A DNA stretch of 64,000 nucleotides from Trichosphaerium sp. ATCC 40318 (GCA_038496445.1 JALMLS010000374.1:222004-286003); one strand, 5' to 3'; positions 21,249 through 34,022 are shown, numbered from the stretch's first letter. The notes: generated by a model from the sequence alone, not told the origin. Made by a program: numbers and translations.

Positions 21249-24200
21249 TTAAAGCCACTGTAATTCAAGTATATTGACCTCCTGAAGAAGGATGTTATTC
21301 TGTGACTCGTCAAAAGTTGCTGGCAAAGGCATTCCTTGAAATAAAAAGTAAGTACACAAAACACTAAGAGTCAAAACAACAGACTGTTTTCAACTTCGTT
21401 TTTTAGTCCAAAAACAAAAAGAAAATCTATTATATCATTATTGACAATACCTTTTTTAACCCTTGCTGCTAATAGTACAGCGGTAGTCCATTCCTCAAAG
21501 TTGAGTTGGCTATCTTTGTCTCTATCCGAAAGACCCCTACAACACAAAATGAGTCAAACTTTTTTTTGGTCTTTTTTTTGTCTTTTTTTTGTTTGACTAT
21601 CAACTCAGGCCGTTTTTCATCACAAGGGCCAAAATAGCACTTATCCCTACGTACCAAATAGTTGCCAGATTTTGGTGATCAAGACCACTAGCTAGCAAAG
21701 CATCTCTGGCTTCAACACCACTAACAAAACCAGGTCTTGTAGTGCCTATTGTTACAAACTTTTTCTTTAATAAATCTAATACTTGATCGCGTGCAGAAAC
21801 CATAGGTGTAGAAACGCTTTAAAAAAACAAAAAGTCAGCCAAAGACTTACTTGGACTCGAGAAACTTGCAGAACAAAGAAAAAAAGAATTTGACAAAAAA
21901 CGCGTTATGAGGTTCAGGAAGGGTCACGCAAATGCCCTTCCCCAAAGTATCTACACTGATACCACACGAAGGAGGTATTTTCCGAGCGCAAGGATGGTTT
22001 TCATCATCACCACAAAAAAAACGTTTTCCGTGATTTTTTTGATTACGTTGCTAGTCTACAAAAACGTACCCAATGCCACTACCACCACGCAAAGACGCCA
22101 AAACAGAGGCAGGTACAGTATCAGGTAATTCAATACTCTTCTTTGCAAGGTTGATCAAATGGGTAGCAAGCATAAATTCAGTCTTGTTGAGATAGTTGTC
22201 TTGATCCATGTCGGACAGACTCCATACCTACATAGACTTTAGCTAAAATACCTATACAATACACTACACACCTTTGCGAGGATATTAACGCCAAGACCAG
22301 TACGCATAAACAACGCACGAGCAGTATTGCCCGAAACTCTACCATCAGCCTCTTTGGGTGTTTTATCGTAAATAGCTGTATACTGAGGGATAGCCTACGG
22401 GGTTTGTGAACGTCTGGCTTTCAAATGAAACAAACCACTTCCGGCCTGCGTTTACGTACATCTGCTGGTACTTCCATTGGACTAGAAGGCTCCTGAGGAG
22501 CTGCTGCAGGTTGAGGTACTTCCGCTTGGTCGGGGAAAACCATCAACGCTGATTCTGGTGCTTTAGCATGCTCTGGAGCTGGAGCAAAGGAGCTCCCAGC
22601 GGCCATGTTAGGCTCAGCTTTATCCTACAGCAAATTAAAAAAACCCACAATAGAAATGCCTTTTAACCCATACCATGCTGCTTCCAGTGGTTCCTTCCAT
22701 TGACAATAGATCAGATTGTTGTAAAGCAGAAGTACCAGTATGAAGGAACGCATCAAGGTCTTCTTTTTGCTGAGAAATAAAGTCGTCTCGGCGCTTAGCA
22801 AGCTGTTCTTCAAATTTCTTACGTTCGTCGTTCAAAACGGCATCAAATTTTTCCAAGTCGACACGTTGTTGAGCTTGGAAAGCGTCTTTAGACACAAATT
22901 CCTAAAGGAAATAAGTAAACGCCTGATCTGGGGGCTTTTTTTCAAAAAACAGAGCCATCAATCCTACCTGTGGCAATTTATCAGGTTTAAGTCTAGCAAG
23001 GATCAACTGAGCTAATTGACTGTCTTGTAAAACGTTATGGCAATGAGCCACCAACTTAGTTTCATCTAGTTCAACAGATAGTACCTAATAAAAGCAGTAA
23101 GTACCTCAGTAATACAAGATGTATAAGAATAACGCACTTGACCTGTTTGGTTCACTAATACAATACCACCTTCTGGCGTTGCAGCTGTTGTAAATGTAAC
23201 AGATGGATCTCCTGTTCTAATAACACCCAATGGCGTAGCTGTTTCCACCTAATAAGATAACATTAATTTCTCCATCAATGAGACTTCTTTTTTATCGCGT
23301 AGTGACAGCATACTACGCGTCATGATGAAAAGTGCACGGTTTTTAAGAACGACTCTACTCACCTCATAAGCGGAGATATAACCATGCTTTGTAACCATAA
23401 ACACAACACCATACTTTTCACTAAATTCTAAGCCAACTGGGAAATCATCTGGGGCATCTGGGGCATAGTACACTGGACAACTACGTTTCTTTGATGTACC
23501 AAGCGTAAATATACGTAACTAAAGCCAAACAAATAAGCAAACAAAGAAATGAAAAAAAAAAAAATAAAAAAATATCCACATAGACTTGATAAACGTACTT
23601 TTCCATTACCATCAGCATCGCGTATAGCAAAAGCAAATATGGTATTACCTAGTAACGATGTTTAAATGAATCCCAAACAGAAAGGAAAAAGGAAAAAAGA
23701 GAAACAAAAAAAACCAAAAATTATTTTCTTGCAATTCCAAGTAGTAGTGTTTGTTTACCTCCAAATCTACCAAAACATGTTGCGTGAGCATCAATCCCTT
23801 GAGACATTTTTCTGTTCTTGCTAAAAAGTTGTGCACGCCCAGAAATCAGTTTAGTACCAGCCTAAAAGAGATGTCACATTCACAACTAATTTTCCTTCTC
23901 AAACGAAAACAAAAAAATCCCAAAAAAACGTACAGCAGGTGGTGCAGCACCAACAAGGCAACTCCATTGCCCATCAATAGACACATCGTAATTTAATATT
24001 CTACAATCCTTAACTTTTGAGCCAACATCACAAAATTTCTGGAGCGCTTCACCGTCTAACAATAGAAGTTAACACCCAAAACAAACGCGCATGGTGGGAA
24101 AAAAAATTGTGATTGGCGCGTAAACGAAAAGAGAAAAAAAAGACAAAAAAATTGCTCGTTTTTAGATAGATTTACAGTTAGATTGGTAATAATTACCTTG

Positions 24201-25324
24201 TTTGTTCCAGTGGTACACTGCGGTGTTTGTTACAATACCAATAGTATTATTGTTCACCCACTTCCAAAATAAAACGTTATCCAATGAAGTCGTATTTAAA
24301 CGATTTCTTGTATCAGTTTCGAATACTTGTAGCCATGATCCGGCTAAAAACGTATAAGTCAAGAATATACGGAATTATCCTCTCAATTTTTTGAAAAAGA
24401 AATAAACCCAAACAAAAACCATTAGAGTCGCTATACTATACTCTCAAACACAATCCAGACAATTTATAAAATAGGACAGTTAAATTGAAAAAAAAAAAAA
24501 AAACAAATTGGGCGAAATATGCGTACAACGCAGAGCGAGTATCTTGGAGGTAGGGTGGTTGAGTACTGAGTTGACTTGCGATAGTATAGTTGTGCGTGAA
24601 ACTTGAGGTTGGGCACCTGGACAGAGTATTTTAGCATTTAAGTATTACTAATGTTAGAATGAACCTGAACCAGGCTTTAAATCTACGATAGTTGCCGTAG
24701 GTTGTCCATTAAAGTTTTGCTTTGCACAAAGAAAACGATACGAGCTTAGCGTCACATCACCGTATTTCTTTAGAGTGTCTGTAGAGATTTCGAGTTCAGT
24801 AAGCTGAAATAAACAGATTAGCAGGCAAAAAAGACGAAAGAAAAAAACAGTCAGCTCGAAACCAGTTTGTTTGGTCGTAAATCCTTTATAAATCGCTTAT
24901 TATTGATCACACGCTAAGCACGCGGCGATACAAAACGAGGTACAAACGCCGAGAGCTAAAACAGCGAAAAGAAAAAAACCAAACCAATACAATAAATACC
25001 TTGGCAAGTTCGACGCAATTAACAGGCAAATCAGCGGCTACAGGCTATATAAAAAGGGTCAATGAGTACGAAATTAAAAGAGAGGCTGGAAATAAAAAAT
25101 AACTAAAATTGAGCAGTTATAGTGATTTGCTGTTAGCAGGACATTTCCGAAGAGGGTAACAGCGTAAATGTGACATTTATTTTTGCCTGCACGAAAGGGT
25201 GCTGCTGATTTTGTGCAAATAAGGGAGAACAGCGCAATCAAATCCACAAGTCTGTAGATGAGCTACACGAACAAAAAACAAGAGCAAAACGAAAAATAAA
25301 ATTAGCTTATACCTGTTGTGCCAT
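21249..25324 (-). CDS. Clathrin heavy-chain N-terminal propeller fused to two EH domains
   Basis: About 18 exons from ATG 25324 (MAQQ) to TAA 21249-21251, roughly 700-750 residues. The first half follows clathrin heavy chain N-terminal domain blade by blade: ELEISTDTLKKYGDV, VNSVLNHPTSKILALR, LQVFETDTRNRL, VLFWKWVNNNTIGIVTNTAV then YHW, RAQLFSKNRKMSQGIDAHAA, IFAFAIRD, DAPDDFPVGLEFSEKYGVVF, VTKHGYISAYE, and GQVLSVELDETKLVAHCHN then VLQ. Where clathrin would continue into the ankle and leg, this protein has a coiled segment (22890-22690, FDAVLNDERKKFEEQLAKRR) and a Pro/Ala linker (22600-22440). Two Eps15-type EH domains follow: 22400-22100 (DGRVSGNTARALF, SLSDMDQDNYLNKTEF) and 21800-21470 (FVSGVEARDALLASGL, SDRDKDSQLNFEEW). 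Clathrin propellers bind clathrin-box peptides and EH domains bind NPF peptides, so this looks like an endocytic adaptor. No trimerisation domain is present. Confidence 0.85.
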
Positions 25325-25532
25325 GATGGCGAATGGTTCTTCACTGTATTTAGGCTCTGGCTTGACAAAAAAACAGCTCGTTTCGCACTAAAATTGACTT
25401 CGTTTCTGGGGAATAAAACTGCGTGTTCTAAATAGTATTTATTTTTAGCGTTCGCTGTTTAAACAGCGTTAGCATAAAGAGACATCAATTGGGAAAAAAC
25501 AAGTGATAATTTGATCCCGTTTAAACTTGTTA

Positions 25533-27213
25533 TCATGTCCAACTATTACAAATACACAACCATACCAAAAGGCATCAAAGTAGTAAACTTTAAAGAGGCT
25601 AGCGTGACGGATGGTAAAGATTATTTTGCTGGTACGTATTGATTGCCTGTTTTTGGCCTTAATTTGCGTTTTCCCGTTGAACTATTAGCGGTATATGTTA
25701 TTTAGAGGTCCTTTTGCTTCTCTTGTTATTAGTTTAACTGATTCGTTTCGATCAGAGTTTGAAGAAGAGCACAAGCTTAATGAAAGCCCTGACGCGTTAA
25801 AAACCGATAAACCAGTCCTGTCAGTAAAGGGTATGCATCTAACGTCATTGACATTTTGCTAACAAATTGTTTACACCAGTTATCGCATGCCAAGAGCTTA
25901 TGGCTGTCGATCAAAGCACACTAGCAGACGCATACGTCATGCTAGAATTGCATGGCACAAAATTCAAAACAAAAACTGTGAAAAAGACTCTTGAGCCTAT
26001 ATTTAAACAAACATTCGTGTTGTACGCACTTTAAAGCAAGAAAAATCCTTTTTGACACCAAAAAACCGTTTTATGACTTTTTAAACTGCTCTAACAAAAT
26101 CATAGTGACATTGATCCTAATAAATACAATGAAATGGCTGTATACGCTTATTCTAGCGCAAAATTACGAGCAGATGATTTTCTTGGTGTGGTGTATTTAG
26201 ATCTCGCTGATATATTAAAAGATAGTCCAAAGGTATGACACGTGAGAGAGATGGAGTACCAGCTTTCATATTTTTTTTTTTCGCGTTAAAGTTTTTTTTT
26301 TGTATTTTTTTGTACGCCTCAAGAGGTGTTTTACGATATTGCTGTGTTTTAATATTTACGTACCTATAGGTAAAGGACTGGTATGAGTTTACACCAAGGA
26401 CATGGGGCGAACCTGTGCGTGGTGAAGTCCATCTCAAGTTCGAAACAAATACTAAATTAATACCTCAAATTCCTGTTCGGTATGTCCTTGTTTTTTGTGC
26501 CTTTGGTTATTGCAATGATAAATAATACTTTTCTTTCTAGCGAGCGTAAAAAGGGTATTTTCGATTTAGATCGTAAGTCACGTGATTTTTTGGTTTTTTT
26601 TTTATTTTAACGACAAGCTGATTGTTTCTTAGTCACGGAGGCTCAGCGTGTTGAGATACTTAGACCAGAGGCTAAACCGAGTCATGCACACTTGGTACAA
26701 GTGACCAAAACAGGGGAATCGTTATTAAAGTTTATAAAACTACTTACAGGTACGAGGCCAGTTTATACTCTGTATGTTGAAAACCAGAAATATGGTTCTT
26801 TATTACGTTTACTTCACGGCTACTCTATATCTTCCGAAATACATTTTTCGCTAAATTTGCTACAAATGAATTTCAGCGCCAATCAAAAAAATCACTGACT
26901 TTTTGGAAAGATGCAGAAAGTTAAACTTGTAACTTGTTTCTCACTTCTTTTTTAAGTTATCTCCTCCGCTTGTCTAATCCATTTTTAGCTGACATGACAT
27001 CTGCTGCTGATGAAAAACCTGCATCTGTAGCTCCTGTTACCACTCCAGAAAAGAGGAAACGAATCAAGTACGTGTTATGAAGAAGACCAAGCTCTTATTA
27101 TATATTGGTTCTTTATACCTATTTCTTTTAATTTATATGGTTCCATTTAAATCGTTCGCATATGTATTATATAGCTAGAAGGCGGAAAAACACGTTACGA
27201 AACTCATTCTTGA
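25533..27213 (+). CDS. C2-domain protein
   Basis: ATG 25533 (MSNYYKYTTIPKGIKVVN). Exons join to a C2 domain: VIACQELMAVDQSTLADAYV, MLELHGTKFKTKTVKKTLEP, IFKQTFVFDI, NEMAVYAYSSAKLRADDFLG and VKDWYEFTPRTW followed by GEVHLKFE. C2 domains bind phospholipids, often with calcium; only some acidic loop residues (D in LADAYV, ADDF) are visible. After the C2 domain come IFDLD, PSHAHLVQVTKTGESLLKFI, a helical ITDFLERCRK and a Lys/Arg tail (PEKRKRIK). The stop depends on the last acceptor: TAG at 27175 if it is TATAG, or TAA near 27258 if the next AG is used. The coordinate given is a compromise. Possibly a membrane-recruited adaptor. Confidence 0.6.
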
Positions 27214-27518
27214 GAGGGTGGGCATCTTTTTTTTTTACCGTCCTTTGCAGACATTTTAAGTAAGGCTTCTTTAAGATAGGAGTACAAATTGACATTTTTT
27301 GTCTTTTTCAAATGTACCATTTGTACTCTTATTGTAGTGTGTGCGCAATCTAGCGTTTATATTCTAATTTAACACGTTGTTCGTTTATATGTTGCATATA
27401 AATGAAGTAGCCTTGCTTATTGTCTTGTCAATCGCATAGATTAAAAAGGTTATTAACAATACCTTTCAGTTCTTTGTTCCGATCAAGAAAGCCTAAAGGA
27501 CCTCAATGGTCTTTTGTC

Positions 27519-28982
27519 ATGGAAGAGGATTGGTCAAAAGATAGCGGTGGTAAAGATGAACCAGTTGTATCAGAGGGTGCTTCTGGATTACCCGAAGAGG
27601 TACTTGAGTGTCATAACAGAACAGATCGACTAACTTTTTTGTATTAGCTTTTGTACAATGTTTTTCTCTTCTTGAATGCAATGCAGAGGATCAATGCTTC
27701 AAGAGTTTGCAGGCAATGGTGTCGTATTTTGGGTGATAGGTAGGTTTCTACCACAGTAGTTGATTAAGCGTTAACATACTTGTTTTAGTTCCCTAAAGGC
27801 GCCTGCAGTAGAATGTTTAGAGCTCATACAACTGGTACATAATTTTTTTTTTGTAGGTGTTGTTCACTAAAAATCTCTTTTAGGCCGCTGCAAATAATGA
27901 TCCCAATACAATAAACAAAGCGTGTGAAAAGATATTACCTATTATTGTATGTCTTGATAATATAGTAGCGTGGAACGCTACAGGATACAGTGAGTTATCT
28001 TTCTTTTCCTTTTTTTTTTTTTTCTATTACCCTTTTTTTTTTCTTCTTCTTCTAATGCTTTTGAAGCTCAGTTTGGTTTCAGTCATGAAAATATTTTGTC
28101 TGTATGTGAAAAAATTGCACTGGTTGATGCTTTGATGGCTTATGTTGAGTTATTATGTCGATATGATATGTGGTTGGTACGTAAACAATAAATGTGTTTT
28201 TTTTGTTTACTGATACTTTTTTTTTTCGTAGAAAAGCCTTGGTGCTATTTGTCCTCAGATTAAGAGTTTATTTACCTTCTTTGAAAATAATCAGTACGTC
28301 ATAGTTATAAGAAATAATGTTTTGTTTAATTTTATTATAGTGGGACAGCGATGCTTGGAACGTCAATCGAAGCGTATGATGTACTAAAGATCAAGTATGA
28401 AAAAAAATAATTGTGGAGTGTAAACTGATTTTTTTCCCTAAAGGCTTGACTTCTCGTTTTGGTCGTCCTTGAATGGATTCTTCTCTTTAAATTCAATGAT
28501 GGATGATGTTCTATCTAGAATGATTACTAGTGAACATTTTGGACAAGCTGTTGTTGAGATTATGAGTACAGCAGTCCAAATGATCAAAAAGAAAAGGTAT
28601 GAAGGCGAACTTAATTTTTTTTTTGTTTGTTTTTATTGGTTTACGGTTGACGTTGATACCAGGTTTACGTCTGAGAAAGAAGTCAAATATTGCGTCAGAG
28701 TAATAAGTAACATGTTTATTATTATGAGCGCTATGAAACAAACCATCAAAGGTACTTTTTGAGATGTCAACTAGACTTGTTTTTTTTGAAAACAATTTTT
28801 TTGTTTTTCACTGTTTTTTTCTAAAGTCACGTGCTTACACCGTCTTTTTTTTTATTACAGCTAAATTGAGCATAAACCTTCGTAAAGAAAAGAGGAAGAT
28901 TTTCAAGATGGTAGAGAAGTATAAACACTTATTACCAAAATGGCAATGGGAGAAAACTCAATACTACATCAACTTCGTCTAA
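27519..28982 (+). CDS. F-box protein with helical C-terminal region
   Basis: ATG 27519 (MEEDWSKDSGGKDEP). A phase-0 intron with donor GAAGAG|GTACTT and acceptor TTAG|CTTTTG joins LPEE to LLYNVFLFLNAMQRINA and SRVCRQWCRILGD, a complete F-box. The following exons are helical with no Pfam-type signature I recognise: APAVECLELIQL, ANNDPNTINKACEKILPIIV, SHENILSVCEKIALVDALMA, DDVLSRMITSEHF and EKYKHLLPKWQWEKTQYY. Stop TAA 28980-28982. The helices could form an ARM/HEAT-like array; that is only an impression. It is not an LRR-type member. Likely an SCF adaptor. Confidence 0.6.
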
Positions 28983-29333
28983 AGAGAAAGAAAGCCTGCT
29001 TTTTTTTGGACTTGAATATTCGGGCACTTCTGTTTAGGTGATCTGCACCTAAAAGGTACATGGTGGGTGTTGTACTTAATAGATGAGTCTTCCACGAGTT
29101 ATGTTTTGTTTTTTTTTTACCTTTTTTGCTTTGGTTTATACTTGACATGTCTCATGCACCAGAAAGAACTTGTTTACCTTTGTCTGATTATATTATGTAA
29201 AAAAGGTTTATTTGGTACCTTCATCTGTAATTCAAGTATTGGATATATATCAATGGTATGAACACCAGAGAGTGTTTGATACCTTTATCTTTATGTTTCT
29301 GCACTTAAAAAATACCAGAAAAATCTAAGATAT
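28983..29333. other. Intergenic spacer
   Basis: T-rich; no gene seen. Confidence 0.3.
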
Positions 29334-29590
29334 TTATTTCCGATCCTTGAATTTTTTTTGTACGCCGTAGAGTACTGTTAGCGCCTTTGCTTGTTGAACA
29401 GTCGAAATAGTGACGCTATCGTATCCGCCAACACCATGAATGATAGAAGTGAGCCAGCTACATGTTTGACAAGCTGCAATCTCTCTGTCACAAAAAGAAA
29501 TGCACGTAATTCCAAGGCTGGAGTGCAAACCAAAGAACAGCTGTCTCAACGAGCTGCAAAATTTCAATGCCTGAGCTCTTCTCGCTAGCG
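29334..29590 (-). pseudogene. F-box N-terminal remnant of the F-box/LRR family
   Basis: On the minus strand IAACQTCSWLTSIIHGVGGY then DSVTIST parallels VACQTCHLIASIVHDVIGYE in the intact gene at 8458. The F-box core appears as GIEILQLVETAVLWF but in another frame, so at least one frameshift separates the two. The LRRs are missing. A solo remnant of a family member. Confidence 0.6.
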
Positions 29591-29679
29591 CAGAAGACGG
29601 TTAGCGAAGTCAGAATATTTCTCGATGCAAATGTATTCTAAAGAATAAGCGGTTAACTCCCTTATCGAGAAAACAACTT

Positions 29680-32254
29680 ATGACCAAAAGCAATAGGTCC
29701 TCGTTGAACGCTTTGGTGTTTTTGCCTCTATTGGTATCACTATTGGCTTTAGTACATGCCCAAGAACAATTAGAGATTAGCGTACCATTCTGGACAGCCT
29801 CTCTAGGTCAAATAAAAACAGTACACTCCATGCTCTCCACATCATTTATTTATTTTCCGCCGTTATTTTAATCCTTCTTTAGACGCCTTCGATACACGTT
29901 GTACCTAATCCTTATTACCTACGTGGAAGGTACAAAAAAACAAGATTTTTATTAAAATCACGTGTCATTTTAACTAACCGGTTTTGTTTCGTTAAAAAAA
30001 ACAGTCCTATTCATGATAACCTTTTCGATTCTTTAAAGTCTGTTAACGTTAACCTCACTTCGTTTGTATTTTGGTTTCCATACCCTGCGTTATCTGTTGC
30101 AGAACTACATGAGCCTCAAGGAAACCCACATTGTGTTGTTATACCTGAAAAAAGCTCTGGGTACATAAGGTGTAGTCAAGGATACATTGAAAGTATAGAA
30201 CAAGTCTTTTATGGAAATCCAACTGGACGATGTGGGTATGTTCTTTGTTTATACGTACGCTCTTATAGTGGTTCCTAGAGAATTCAAAGCAGGCTCTTGT
30301 GATAATCTAAAAGCACGTGGTATAGTAGAGAAGATGTGTTTGAAACAGCAATTGTGTACTATTGATGTCACTAGCTCTTTATTCTCAAGGTAACAATGTC
30401 ATCACCAGTTCATAAAACGGTCCCTTACATGTTTCTTACAAGTGAATGTAAGAATCCTATACTAGCAGTTCAAGCGCGATGCAGGTAGTATAAATATCTT
30501 CTTATCTAATGCAAGTAATTTTGACTCAACAGCATCTACACAAACACTACATCATGGAATTTCGAGTTTCTTGATGAAGTTGTTGACGATTTTTTGGAAG
30601 CTCAAGGTGATGCTCCATTTATACTTGATTTCTCGGTTACACCTAAATGGATGATGAACTCAGCAACTCCACCTCCATTACCGTACAACTTCAACTCAGT
30701 AAGATCAGTGAAAGCAAACTTGAAGCTCCAATAAGTCATGCTTAGAGAAGGTTGCTTATTATGTTGTTTAGGTTTGGTGGTCTTATAGTCCTATTGTTGA
30801 GTTTAGGGACCCTACATACTACGAGCTAGCTCAATATAATAGGCGTCTTTTACAGTATTATTTCAAGGGCGAGATGATAGATGAGTATGGCCGTGTTTTC
30901 AAGCGACCTGGAGGTCCCATAAAGACAAATTATGTTCAAGTATTAAATGAGGTACTAATTTTTTTTTGACACACGTGCTGTTGAGCGCTAAAGTTTTGGA
31001 TCCTAGCCTGCTCCAAAAAGTTGGGTTGAGTATACTAAAAAGTATGATGCTATTGTTGGTGCTGTAAAGGATGAGTTGCCTGAAGTTGAGTTTTTGGGAC
31101 TAGTTCTGGAGCAAATGGGTTCAGTAGAGTGGTATGAGTATTTTCTGAATATGAGCAATCACGCATCTAAGGTAAGTAAAGTCGCGGAAAAGGACAAGCA
31201 ACAACTTTTTTTTTTCTAAGTCACGTTTTTTTTTGTTGAAGCATTGAGTTCTAGGATATACCTGTTGATTGGATTTCTTTTCATTTTTACGCATCTCCTA
31301 AATCAGGAAATAACGCTACGGAAATCGAGGAGATTTTTCCTTTGATAGATGGTGCCTTGCAAAAAGGAAGAGAAATAGTCAAAATCAGGTAATTTTTTTC
31401 TTCGAAGACTAAATGTCAACATGATTCTCACCATCTGTCAAAAGGGATAAACTACTTCCAAGTGTTAAGCTTGCCGTTAATGAGTTGGTAATATAATTTG
31501 AGAGTATTAAAGCTGTTTGATTTCTGATATTTGAGTTAGGGCGTTATCACCCAGCCTCCCTTTTCTGACTTATTTTGGATCGCATGTTCTTCTTATTATG
31601 CTTACGGATATACTCAGTTTGGCTTAATGGGAGTGAACGCTGTTCACTCAAGCCAACTTCTTGGTTATATATCACAAGTGAGGTGTTGTACATAATAGTT
31701 TATTTACACCTTTAGTTCCCAGCTGTGACCATGGTTGATTCAGAAACGGGTGCGTCCTAAGTTGATTTTTTTTGAAGCAATTTTTTTAAGTTCAAGTCGT
31801 AGCTTACTTACCATCATTTAGGAAAACCAAATGCTAGGTTGCATACACTGAACCTTCTTATTGAAAATATAGATGTTCACAATGACGAGTTTGTAACTAC
31901 CCTTGTGTCATCACCAACAGAGTAAGTTGATTTATTGGATAGGGTTTTTTTGTGTTTTTAACGATTTTGAATAGCATCTTCGCACAAGCTGTACTGAAGA
32001 AGACTGGAGAAAAAATGATAATAGTTGGAAGCAAAAGGAGCAAGGTACTTAAAGCAAAAAACCCCCAAGTATTCACATGAACACAAACAACAATTTAGAC
32101 TCAAAGTATTAAAATTGAAAATATAAGTGGAGCAACTTTTCAATATGTCGATATTTCTACTGGAAATAATCCACCAGCAAAGAAGATTCTAAGCTCAGAT
32201 ACACTAGTTCTTCAACCTTTTTCATGGGGCATTATACATCTTGTAAAGAACTAA
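29680..32254 (+). CDS. Secreted TIM-barrel glycoside hydrolase (GH39/clan A-like) with SUEL-lectin-like insert
   Basis: ATG 29680 begins a signal peptide (LVFLPLLVSLLALVHA). Exon 1 joins by donor ACA|GTACAC to TPSIHVVPNPYYLRG. The barrel reads FVFWFPYPALSVAELHEPQG, SWNFEFLDEVVDDFLEA, FILDFSVTPKWMM, NYVQVLNEPAPKSW (LNEP with the probable acid/base Glu), LGLVLEQMGSVEWYEYF, VDWISFHFYASP, AVNELGVITQPPFSDLFW (probable nucleophile Glu) and YGYTQFGLMGVNAVH. A beta-sandwich tail ends near LQPFSWGIIHLVKN. Between strands 1 and 2 sits a Cys-rich stretch (30150-30390: YIESIEQVFYGNPTGRC, GSCDNLKARGIVEKMC) that resembles a SUEL galactose/rhamnose-binding lectin. It probably acts outside the cell or in lysosomes on glycans. 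The exact GH family is uncertain. Confidence 0.72.
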
Positions 32255-32991
32255 AAAAGTAATAAACTAAGATATTCTCAGAGATCCGATTTGCTTTTTT
32301 TTCTTGTTTGCTGTCATGTCTAACAGCTTGAGAAAAACACAACATTGGATCAATACAAGATACAAGTAGCGAATATCTCAACATGTATGCACAATAACGT
32401 ACAAATCCCTTCTAGGCTGTACCATAAGTTCAACATTTCATACCGTTTATCGTAGTAACTTGAACGTCCTGGTTTTTCGCGTTTGCCGGGTTGAAGTCCA
32501 TGGCATTTTGTTTGGAGGCTCGGCAGGGCGACAATGCTTCCATTTTATAGTGTGTTTATTACTTTAGTTCACCACGTGAATATTAGAGGAGCAAGAAAAA
32601 CACAAACAATTGCAAGTTTTCTGTGAACGTTTTGTCGAACTGTTACACAAACCCGAAATGCTGTCTGACTTAATTCCTATATTTCTAGTACTGAAGCACG
32701 TTTATTTTGTGCACAGTTTACACAATTCTGCCCTTGAGAAAATAAGATACAAGCTGAGAAAACTGTGCACAAAATTGTTTCGTCGGCTGACGGAATATGG
32801 AGAGTCTGAAAGCCTGTCCGTACTTATAAGACGTTCTATACACTCTTGAGTACGTTGTCAAGGTTTAATAGTAGAATTGTGTCAAGTAACACAAAACGTT
32901 TCGCGAAATCAAGTTTTAGCTTAAAAATAAAAATAGGTCAAATTCGGTCGTTTTCAAGACAACTTGAGATCAAAATTACTAAAGAACCACA
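32255..32991. other. Intergenic spacer with short inverted repeat
   Basis: No reliable gene. A 16-bp inverted repeat (32704-32719 and 32760-32775, core GTGCAC) encloses 40 nt. CACGTG at 32573. Confidence 0.4.
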
Positions 32992-34022
32992 ATGGCTGAA
33001 TCAAAGGGAAGCAAATCACCAGACTACAAGCTCCTAGACCTTGGAAACTCTGATAAACAGATAAAATTAACTATTGGCATTATTTCAGGTAGCGGTATCG
33101 CTCCAGTAGACTTAGGAGGTGTGTCTTAGCGTAAAAATACGTTTTAATCGTTTTGTTTTATTTATAGCAATCAAAATTCTAATCGCACTCTTTTACAGGC
33201 GTATCTAATCCTTACGTTAAGTTCTTGATCACCAATAAGGTACGAACTAAATTATAGATCTATTGTGTCTGTTTTTGGATTCGAAAACGTGTTTTGTTAA
33301 TTTTATGTATAGGATAAAGCTGAAGTGCCTATTTCTTTTAAAAACAATAAACTTTCTGGACAGACGTTTGCTAAATACACTACCCTTGTTCCTAAATGGA
33401 ATAAGAAGTTTAAATTCACACTGGATGAGCTGCCTGAGAACAAGATTTTAAAAATAGAGTGCTGGTACGTTACATGATTATCCACCTTTAAAAAACCTTC
33501 ACAGTTTTGCAAAAAACGACCTACTGCCATTTGACTGTTAGAACATGGAGTAGTATCCCCGATCTATTAAGTTTAATCAAGGCATTTAAAAGGGTTTTAA
33601 ACGACTTAGTTAATGCGTAAGCGTTTACTTACGCTTTAACTGAATGCTATTTTCTTTTTGTTTTTTTTTATTACTTCGAAACTTCCATTTTTGGGTTGAT
33701 TTACAGTTTATTGGAAACCTTTGTTCCTTTTCGAAGGCGATAATACTAATAATGTATACATAGGCATAAAAATTTAGTATTGTCAAATGTTTACATGGGA
33801 GAAGCAATCCTTGACATCTCAAAATATATCAAGGAGCAGTACGAAAAATGTGACAACTACAAACAGTTGCATGAAGCTCTATCTGGTGGACAACCTATTG
33901 TCATGTCATTAGTACCTGGTAAGGTTGATATCAAAGGTGTTTGGGAGGTAGAGGGCTCTATAACTGTTGAGTTTCACATTGATATTCCAGCATACAACGA
34001 AGCAAGTGTAAACGAAAAGTAA
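32992..34022 (+). CDS. C2-domain-like protein
   Basis: ATG 32992 (MAESKGSKSPDYKLLDLG). Exons read KQIKLTIGIISGSGIAPVDL, GVSNPYVKFLITNK, LSGQTFAKYTTLVPKWNKKF, KFTLDELPENKILKIECW and, after a poorly resolved middle region (33480-33780), GEAILDISKYIKEQYEKCDN and WEVEGSITVEFHID. The order SNPYVKF, PxWNKKFKF, LKIECW, GEAILDI and GSITVEF is the strand pattern of a C2 domain. The Asp ligands of calcium-binding loops are mostly absent, so calcium binding is doubtful. In the middle region NNVYIG and NVYMG occur in two frames, which may mark a small duplication or a misread exon edge. Confidence 0.62.

Noticed and set aside
27361-27420. Upstream start for the F-box gene at 27420
   Set aside because: The frame opens with TTG; the first in-frame ATG is at 27519.
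32610-32849. 79-codon frame near the inverted repeat
   Set aside because: No ATG start and spans the inverted repeat; no family.
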